Source: Actinobacteria bacterium UBA4719 (GTDB taxonomy: Bacteria; Actinomycetota; Actinomycetes; Actinomycetales; Dermatophilaceae). Taken from it: DNA of 19,792 nucleotides. Positions 14,474 to 19,792 of the stretch are shown piece by piece (the stretch's first letter is position 1; every line of letters starts with the position of its first letter). The translations under genes were made by a program, and so were the position numbers. The stretch is from positions 1 through 19,792 of the forward strand of contig DHJN01000132.1 of NCBI GenBank assembly GCA_002404345.1, read 5' to 3'. The notes under the pieces are model-generated. The model did no database searches. It saw nothing but the letters and a program-made list of their open reading frames with translations, and had not been told where the DNA came from.

Positions 14474-15169
14474 ATGAGCGAGTCCTTTGTCGTCCCCGCC
14501 CGGTTCTGCGGTCCGCCGATGTCGGGCAACGGGGGCTGGACGAGTGGTCATCTGGCCCAGCTCGTCGATGAGGCTCTGGACGGTGGTGCCGTCACGGTTC
14601 GCCTGCGCACGCCGCCGCCCCTGGACACCGAGATGGCGATCTCCCGCGCCGACGACGGCACGGTCGAGGTCTGGGACGGCCAGACCCTGGTGGCCCAGGC
14701 CTTTGCTGCGGAGCCACTGGACGCTGCCGAGCTGCCGACCCCAGTGACCTACGCCCAGGCGGAGACGGCCGGTCCGGCATACGAGGGTCTGCGCTCGCAT
14801 CCGTTCCCCACCTGCTTCACCTGCGGAACCGACCGCGACCCCTCCGACGCGCTGTGCCTGCGCACTGGCCCTCTCGCCGGGCAGACCACGCTGCATGCAG
14901 CAGCCTGGACACCGGGCGAGTCGACCCCCGAGCTGGTCTGGGCGGCGCTGGACTGCCCCGGTGCCTGGGCCTCGGGCATCGCGAAACGTGAGATGGTCCT
15001 CGGGACGATGACGACAGCGGTCCGTGACCTGCCCACGGTCGGGGAGCCCCACGTCGTGATGGCCTGGCCACGGGGGCAGGAAGGCCGCAAGTACTACAGC
15101 GGAACCTGCCTGTATGCCGTCGACGGTCGCCTGCTCGCCCAGGCCGAAGCAGTGTGGATCGCCATGTGA
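14474..15169 (+). CDS. Hotdog-fold thioesterase-like protein
   Basis: 231 residues, cytoplasmic, no signal peptide. It resembles actinobacterial proteins built as two hotdog-like halves. The first half has CGPPMSGNGGWTSGHLAQLV (about 12-31). The second has a Cys-rich HPFPTCFTCG segment (about 109-118) and VWAALDCPGAWA (about 156-167). Hotdog proteins usually hydrolyse or bind acyl-CoA thioesters, but I see no firm catalytic residue assignment, and the substrate is unknown. The gene is divergent from the dtxR-like gene and ends 56 bp before the nitroreductase ATG, with a CRP/GlxR-like site across its stop codon. It may be separately transcribed from the next gene. Function is a family-level guess. 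Confidence 0.7.
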   Translation: MSESFVVPARFCGPPMSGNGGWTSGHLAQLVDEALDGGAVTVRLRTPPPLDTEMAISRADDGTVEVWDGQTLVAQAFAAEPLDAAELPTPVTYAQAETAGPAYEGLRSHPFPTCFTCGTDRDPSDALCLRTGPLAGQTTLHAAAWTPGESTPELVWAALDCPGAWASGIAKREMVLGTMTTAVRDLPTVGEPHVVMAWPRGQEGRKYYSGTCLYAVDGRLLAQAEAVWIAM

Positions 15170-15180
15170 CCCAGGTCACC
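15165..15180. promoter_or_regulatory. CRP/GlxR-like palindrome upstream of nitroreductase gene
   Basis: TGTGA-CCCAGG-TCACC differs from the TGTGA-N6-TCACA consensus at the last base, and GTGACC / GGTCAC form a 6-bp inverted repeat. It overlaps the stop of the thioesterase-like gene and lies about 46 bases before ATG 15226. Confidence 0.45.
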
Positions 15181-15206
15181 TGAGCGGTCGGGAATGACGG
15201 ACACTA

Positions 15207-15220
15207 GTTGACTGTTCAAC
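15207..15220. promoter_or_regulatory. Inverted repeat directly before the nitroreductase start
   Basis: GTTGA and TCAAC flank CTGT, ending 5 bases before ATG 15226. The position suits a repressor operator, or the 5' end of the transcript. Confidence 0.4.
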
Positions 15221-15225
15221 CACAC

Positions 15226-15879
15226 ATGTCCATCTCCCTTCAGAACACGTCCGCTGACATCACCGACTTCGAGACCGACTTCGCCGACCAGCTCGCCCTC
15301 TCCCGGGAAGCTCAGGACCTGCTGTTCCGTGAGGCCCGAACCGCAAACACCTTCACCGATGAGCCGGTCAGCGACCAGCAGGTCAAGGCGATCTACGACC
15401 TGGCCAAGTGGGCGCCGACGTCGATGAACAACCAGCCCCTGCGCATCGTGCTGGTTCGCTCGCCCGCGGCCCGCGACAAGCTGGTCCGGACCCTGGGCGA
15501 CGGCAACAAGGCAAAGACCGCTGCCGCTCCCCTGGTGGCCATCCTCGCTGCGGACCACGCCTTCCACGAGAAGCTCCCCAGGACGTTCCCGCACTTCCCC
15601 GGCGCCCGCGACCTGTTCGCCGCCAACGACGCCATGCGAGCGCAGTCGGCTGACCTGAACGCCGCCCTGCAGGCCGCGTACTTCATCCTGGCCGTGCGTG
15701 CGGCCGGCCTGGCCGCGGGCCCGATGACCGGCTACGACGCTGCCGCTCTGAACGACGCGTTCTTCGGCGATGGTGAGCACAAGGTCGTGGCCGTGGTCAA
15801 CATCGGCAAGCCCGGCGAGGGTGCCTGGATGGACCGCCTGCCGCGCCTCGACTACGACGAGGTCGTCACCACCGTCTGA
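15226..15879 (+). CDS. FMN-dependent nitroreductase, RutE-like (malonic semialdehyde reductase family)
   Basis: 217 residues. The family uses FMN and NAD(P)H to reduce nitro compounds, quinones or malonic semialdehyde in the cytoplasm. FMN-binding features are EARTANTFTDEPVS (about 36-49) and WAPTSMNNQPLRIVLV (62-77), with the QAAYFILAVRAAGLAAGPM helix at about 145-163 and the VVAVVNIGKPGE strand and turn near the C-terminus. These match the RutE/HadB branch. I chose ATG 15226 over TTG 15208 because the TTG lies inside an inverted repeat and has no ribosome-binding site. No other rut (pyrimidine degradation) genes are nearby, so the RutE reaction is not supported by context and the substrate is open. 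Confidence 0.85.
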   Translation: MSISLQNTSADITDFETDFADQLALSREAQDLLFREARTANTFTDEPVSDQQVKAIYDLAKWAPTSMNNQPLRIVLVRSPAARDKLVRTLGDGNKAKTAAAPLVAILAADHAFHEKLPRTFPHFPGARDLFAANDAMRAQSADLNAALQAAYFILAVRAAGLAAGPMTGYDAAALNDAFFGDGEHKVVAVVNIGKPGEGAWMDRLPRLDYDEVVTTV

Positions 15880-15910
15880 CCCTTTGCCAGCGTCTGACCC
15901 CGTTGCCAGC
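15874..15910. repeat. 18/19-bp tandem duplication at the nitroreductase stop
   Basis: GTCTGACCC(T/CG)TTGCCAGC is present at 15874-15891 and 15892-15910, differing by a one-base length change and a substitution. The first copy contains the nitroreductase TGA. Both copies carry TTGCCA, and the second supplies the -35 of the promoter that follows. Confidence 0.85.
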
Positions 15911-15938
15911 GTCCATCTGCCGACCTACCGTTGTAGGT
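15903..15938 (+). promoter_or_regulatory. Candidate promoter with inverted repeat over its -10
   Basis: TTGCCA (15903-15908) and TACCGT (15926-15931) are spaced by 17 bases. ACCTAC-CGTT-GTAGGT (15923-15938) is a 6-bp inverted repeat covering the -10 and start-site region, a typical operator position. Confidence 0.5.
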
Positions 15939-15964
15939 ACAAACGAAGGGAGGTGGTCCGCCTA

Positions 15965-16003
15965 GTGAATAACCAACGGACGCGTGAGGTGACTGCGCAC
16001 TAG
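15965..16003 (+). CDS. Possible 12-residue leader-like peptide
   Basis: GTG 15965 opens VNNQRTREVTAH and stops with TAG. GGGAGG lies 11 bases upstream (15948-15953) and a well-spaced promoter about 30 bases further. A longer frame from GTG 15953 would add VVRL-type residues but lose the ribosome-binding site. No plus-strand gene follows: the next gene, pdxH, is convergent. If real, it is a stand-alone small peptide or part of a small RNA. The remaining 169 bases to pdxH hold only short hairpins and one tandem repeat. Confidence 0.3.
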   Translation: MNNQRTREVTAH

Positions 16004-16110
16004 CCCAGCCGTCGCTGGCTGCCCTCAGGGCGATCGGCGACCGGGACGAAGCTGGTGACCGCGATCTCATGCAGGCACCGCAGCCCGTGGGGATGTGCGA
16101 CCCGTCCATC

Positions 16111-16140
16111 GCATTCTGGTACTCCGCATTCTGGTGCTCC
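16111..16140. repeat. 15-bp tandem duplication, one mismatch
   Basis: GCATTCTGGTACTCC (16111-16125) is followed by GCATTCTGGTGCTCC (16126-16140), in the gap just downstream of the pdxH stop. Confidence 0.85.
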
Positions 16141-16172
16141 CAGACCTCACGGGCTGTTCCATGCCCCAACCA

Positions 16173-16853
16173 TCACGGCTGCCGCCGTTCCAGTCGCCAG
16201 GCGCGGGCATCGTCGAGGCCGCCATCGCCGACGCGGACGAAGACCAGCCTGTCGTGCAGCCGGTTGCTCCGGCCGGCCCAGAACTCCACCTCGTCGCAGG
16301 TGATCCGGTAGCCGCCCCAGAAGTCGGGGACCGGGACATCCGCGGGGCCGCCCTGATCCGGCCACCGGGCGGCATACCGCTGGTAGGCCTCCTCCAGACC
16401 GGACCGGCCCTGGATGACCTGCGACTGCCGTGAGGCCCAGGCACTGATCCGCGAGCCCCACGGGCGCTCGCCGAAGTAGCGCTCGACCTCGTCCCGGCCG
16501 AGCTGGCGGGCCATCCCGCGGAACCGGATGGCGCGGTACAACGCAGGCCAGACCAGGGCCGCCGCGACGCCCGGATTGCCAGCAATCTGAACGCCTTTGG
16601 CCGATTCGAGGTTCGCCACGAAGCCGGGGCCGGCTGGGTCGAAGAAGCGCATCAGGACGGTCCGGACATCGGGTCGCCCAGCCGCGTCGACCGTGGCGAC
16701 CGACATGGCCAGCGGCTCCGGCACGTCGTCCCGCTGCACGGAGCGATAGACCGCGTCGTCCACCCAACGTCGCGCCTGCTCCCACGGAGCTGCCTCCAGG
16801 TCGGACTCGGCCAGACCCTCGCCGTGGTACTCCCTGCGCAGCGCATCGCTCAT
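16173..16853 (-). CDS. pdxH: Pyridoxamine 5'-phosphate oxidase (PdxH)
   Basis: 226 residues. PdxH oxidises pyridoxine or pyridoxamine 5'-phosphate to pyridoxal 5'-phosphate with FMN and oxygen, in the cytoplasm. Family blocks are seen in order: the N-terminal MSDALRREYHGEGLAESDL, PDVRTVLMRFFD (FMN phosphate contacts, about 60-72), FVANLESAKGVQIAGNP (77-94), RFRGMARQL, SRISAWASRQSQVI (about 133-146) and DFWGGYRITCDEVEFW with RLHDRLVF. The C-terminus ends RRQP, not the more usual R-L-x-P, a small variation at the active-site end. ATG 16853 is preceded by TTTAAT at 8 bases, suggesting a leaderless mRNA. It is divergent from the 125-residue gene; its product is the cofactor of SerC encoded nearby. 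Confidence 0.95.
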   Translation of the reverse strand: MSDALRREYHGEGLAESDLEAAPWEQARRWVDDAVYRSVQRDDVPEPLAMSVATVDAAGRPDVRTVLMRFFDPAGPGFVANLESAKGVQIAGNPGVAAALVWPALYRAIRFRGMARQLGRDEVERYFGERPWGSRISAWASRQSQVIQGRSGLEEAYQRYAARWPDQGGPADVPVPDFWGGYRITCDEVEFWAGRSNRLHDRLVFVRVGDGGLDDARAWRLERRQP

Positions 16854-16861
16854 CCCACGAC

Positions 16862-16869
16862 ATTAAACT
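16862..16869. promoter_or_regulatory. Overlapping divergent -10 boxes
   Basis: ATTAAACT reads TTTAAT on the minus strand (8 bases before the pdxH ATG) and TAAACT on the plus strand (about 31 bases before ATG 16901). The divergent gap is only 47 bp, so the two promoters probably share this AT-rich block. No good -35 is seen for either. Confidence 0.45.
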
Positions 16870-16900
16870 GAATGGACATACGCTCGAGACGGAGGGCACC

Positions 16901-17278
16901 ATGGCGGGCAAGGCCAAGGCACTGACCACGGTCGTCAAGCTGGGGGCGAAATACGGCCCCGTCGCCTACGAGGCGATCAAGCACGGCAAGGAGCCCGCCA
17001 AGGAGTTTGCCCAGCGCCAGCTCGGCAAGCTCAACGCTCGCAAGCAGGCGCTCGCCCACGCCGAAGGGTTGACGGACGGCTCGGCGATGCCCGTGTGGGA
17101 GGGCGACCAACAGGTGTGGGTCGTGTTCAACGGCGACGAGCCGATCGCGAGCCACCCCACCTCGGAGATGCCGCTGGCGCAGCTGGTCCAGGGCTACGAC
17201 CTGGACAAGCGCATCCGGCCCACGATCGACCAGCCCCCGAAAGCCAGTCCCCTCAAGGCAATGCGCCGCAAACGGTGA
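16901..17278 (+). CDS. Unrecognised 125-residue basic protein
   Basis: I do not recognise a named family. ATG 16901 has GGAGGG 4 bases upstream. The first half (about 1-55) is Lys/Ala-rich and helical (AKALTTVVKLGAKYGPVAYEAIK...QRQLGKLNARKQAL). The second half looks like a small beta domain (PVWEGDQQVWVVFNGDEPIASHP), followed by a Lys/Arg/Pro tail ending AMRRKR. The basic ends suggest nucleic acid or membrane-surface contact, but nothing shows it. There is no signal peptide or membrane span. It lies between pdxH (divergent) and the citrate synthase gene, with a hairpin after its stop, so it is probably a single-gene transcript. Confidence 0.75.
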   Translation: MAGKAKALTTVVKLGAKYGPVAYEAIKHGKEPAKEFAQRQLGKLNARKQALAHAEGLTDGSAMPVWEGDQQVWVVFNGDEPIASHPTSEMPLAQLVQGYDLDKRIRPTIDQPPKASPLKAMRRKR

Positions 17279-17290
17279 CCACCAGGGCGT

Positions 17291-17312
17291 AGGTATCAGG
17301 GGCGTCATACCT
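17291..17312 (+). terminator. Possible hairpin terminator after the 125-residue gene
   Basis: AGGTAT (17291-17296) and ATACCT (17307-17312) enclose 10 bases; GGGCG and CGCCC further out can extend the stem with bulges. It begins 12 bases after the stop codon and no T-tract follows. Confidence 0.35.
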
Positions 17313-17390
17313 CGAAGAGCGCCCGGCAACCGGACGGTGCACAATGGCTTGCGGTCCGGCAAACACGCCGACCGGGGAGAGGGTCTACCG

Positions 17391-18494
17391 ATGAGCGACA
17401 CCGACTTCAGGCCGGGCCTCGAGGGCGTCATCGCCTTTGAGTCAAAAATTGCCGAACCTGACAGGGAGGGTGGCGCGCTGCGCTACCGCGGCGTCGACAT
17501 CAACGACCTGGTCGGGCGGGTGTCCTTTGGTCACGTCTGGGGCCTGCTCGTCGACAACGAGTTCAATCCCGGACTGCCGCCGGCCGAGCCGTTCCCGCTG
17601 CCGGTCCACACCGGTGACGTACGCGTCGACGTCCAGAGCGCCCTCGCCCAGCTCGCGCCGGTCTGGGGCTTCCGGCCGATGCTGGACATCGACGCAGAGC
17701 AGGTCCGCGAGGATCTCGCGCGCGCCTCCGTGATGGCCCTGTCGTTCATCGCCCAGTCCGCCCGCGGCCAGGACCACCCCATGGTGCCCCAGCGCGAGGT
17801 GGACAAGGCGCACTCCATCGTCGAACGGTTCATGATCCGCTGGCGCGGCGAGCCCGACCCCCGTCACATTGAGGCAGTGGACGCCTACTGGGTGTCCGCC
17901 GCCGAACACGGCATGAACGCCTCGACGTTCACCGCGCGCGTGATCGCCTCGACCGGAGCCGACGTCGCAGCCTGTCTCTCCGGCGCGGTGGGCGCCATCA
18001 GCGGTCCGCTGCACGGAGGGGCTCCCTCACGGGTCCTGCACATGATCGAGGGTGTCGAGAAGACCGGCGACGCCACGGCGTACGTCAAGGACGTGCTCGA
18101 CAAGGGCGAGCGCCTGATGGGGTTCGGCCACCGGGTGTATCGCGCGGAGGACCCTCGCGCGCGCGTCCTGCGGGCCACCTGCGAGCGCCTGAAGGCACCA
18201 CGCTTCACGGTCGCGGCGGCACTGGAGAAGGCCGCCCTCGAGGAGCTCCACGCCCGACGCCCCGACCGGGTCCTGGCCACGAACGTCGAGTTCTGGGCCG
18301 CCGTCCTGCTCGACTTCGCCGAGGTCCCGGCCTCGATGTTCACGCCGATGTTCACCTGTGCACGCACGGCCGGGTGGTCTGCCCATGTTCTCGAGCAGAA
18401 GGTCGCTGGCCGCCTCATCCGCCCGTCGGCCCGCTACGTCGGCGAGGAACCGCGCGGCCCGGAGGACGTGGTGGGCTGGGGCGACGACATCTAG
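17391..18494 (+). CDS. citA: Citrate synthase 2 (CitA-like)
   Basis: 367 residues from ATG 17391, which has GGGGAGAGGG about 7 bases upstream; the in-frame extension to 17337 lacks such a site. It condenses oxaloacetate and acetyl-CoA to citrate. Motifs are the N-terminal LEGVIAFESKIAEPD and LRYRGVDINDLV, AEHGMNAST (H173), GPLHGGAPSRV (H208), GFGHRVYRAEDPRA (H247) and FTPMFTCARTAGWSAHVLEQK. At the place of the catalytic aspartate of GltA-type enzymes (NVDFY) the sequence is NVEFW, with E300. I think this Glu occurs in the actinobacterial CitA branch, but that is from memory. The C-terminal RPSARYVG stretch is typical. It is followed by serC after 132 bp with palindromes, so co-transcription is uncertain. 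Confidence 0.93.
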   Translation: MSDTDFRPGLEGVIAFESKIAEPDREGGALRYRGVDINDLVGRVSFGHVWGLLVDNEFNPGLPPAEPFPLPVHTGDVRVDVQSALAQLAPVWGFRPMLDIDAEQVREDLARASVMALSFIAQSARGQDHPMVPQREVDKAHSIVERFMIRWRGEPDPRHIEAVDAYWVSAAEHGMNASTFTARVIASTGADVAACLSGAVGAISGPLHGGAPSRVLHMIEGVEKTGDATAYVKDVLDKGERLMGFGHRVYRAEDPRARVLRATCERLKAPRFTVAAALEKAALEELHARRPDRVLATNVEFWAAVLLDFAEVPASMFTPMFTCARTAGWSAHVLEQKVAGRLIRPSARYVGEEPRGPEDVVGWGDDI

Positions 18495-18514
18495 CAGATC
18501 CATGTCCCAAAGAT

Positions 18515-18563
18515 CGGACCGCCGGTCCGGCTGCGCACGGGGACTGTCAAACTGGCGTCCCCG
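18515..18563 (+). other. Two inverted repeats in the citA-serC gap
   Basis: CGGACCG / CGGTCCG flank a single C at 18515-18529 (operator-like or hairpin). CGGGGAC (18538-18544) and GTCCCCG (18557-18563) enclose 12 bases. Together they may terminate citA or control serC; no T-tract is seen. Confidence 0.4.
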
Positions 18564-18620
18564 GCGATCTGCCAACGGTGCCAGGTCGGGTTCCCTGCCC
18601 GCCGCTCTCCCCCGAGGTGA

Positions 18621-19769
<1,149 letters not shown>

Positions 19770-19772
<3 letters not shown>

Positions 19773-19792
19773 TCAGGCAGAGTGCCTGATCA
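19770..19792 (+). terminator. Hairpin terminator candidate overlapping the serC stop
   Basis: Perfect 10-bp arms TGATCAGGCA and TGCCTGATCA enclose a GAG loop; the TGA stop is the first three bases of the stem. The window ends at the last base, so a T-tract cannot be checked. Confidence 0.7.

Noticed and set aside
15208..15225. TTG 15208 as the nitroreductase start
   Set aside because: It lies within an inverted repeat, lacks a ribosome-binding site and adds only six residues; ATG 15226 fits better.

Overview
The window is high-GC DNA that looks like an actinobacterial chromosome, most likely of the Micrococcales type. Support comes from GTG/TTG starts, TANNNT -10 boxes a few bases before several start codons (leaderless style), a DtxR/IdeR repressor whose metal ligands match the diphtheria protein by number, a c-di-AMP riboswitch in front of an NlpC/P60 hydrolase, and a pdxH - citA - serC neighbourhood. 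The genus is an inference.

The left 12 kb is a defence island, all on the minus strand. In transcription order it holds hsdM and hsdS (4-bp ATGA overlap), a three-gene operon led by a TIGR04255-family protein, a hicA remnant with an intact hicB, hsdR, and a large DUF4011-type SF1 helicase that runs off the left edge. The block between hsdS and hsdR (about 7.1-9.2 kb) is clearly more AT-rich than its surroundings and appears to be an insertion that split a type I restriction-modification locus. The TIGR04255 operon, with two small unrecognised partners, is the best candidate in the window for an undescribed system.

An approximately 450-bp stretch with a decayed membrane ORF and a tRNA-Arg(CCT) gene marks the right border of the island. 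To its right lie ordinary chromosomal genes. These are a secreted NlpC/P60 peptidoglycan hydrolase under a ydaO-type (c-di-AMP) riboswitch and a DtxR-family metalloregulator, both on the minus strand, then a hotdog-like thioesterase-family protein and a nitroreductase on the plus strand. The right end has pdxH (minus), divergent from a small conserved-looking protein, a type 2 citrate synthase and phosphoserine aminotransferase serC, which ends in a perfect hairpin at the window edge. PdxH makes pyridoxal phosphate and SerC consumes it as cofactor.

Short perfect or near-perfect tandem duplications of 15-20 bp recur at gene boundaries (2970, 14385, 15874 and 16111), plus an 18-bp triplet inside the NlpC gene. 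At least two of them duplicate expression signals.
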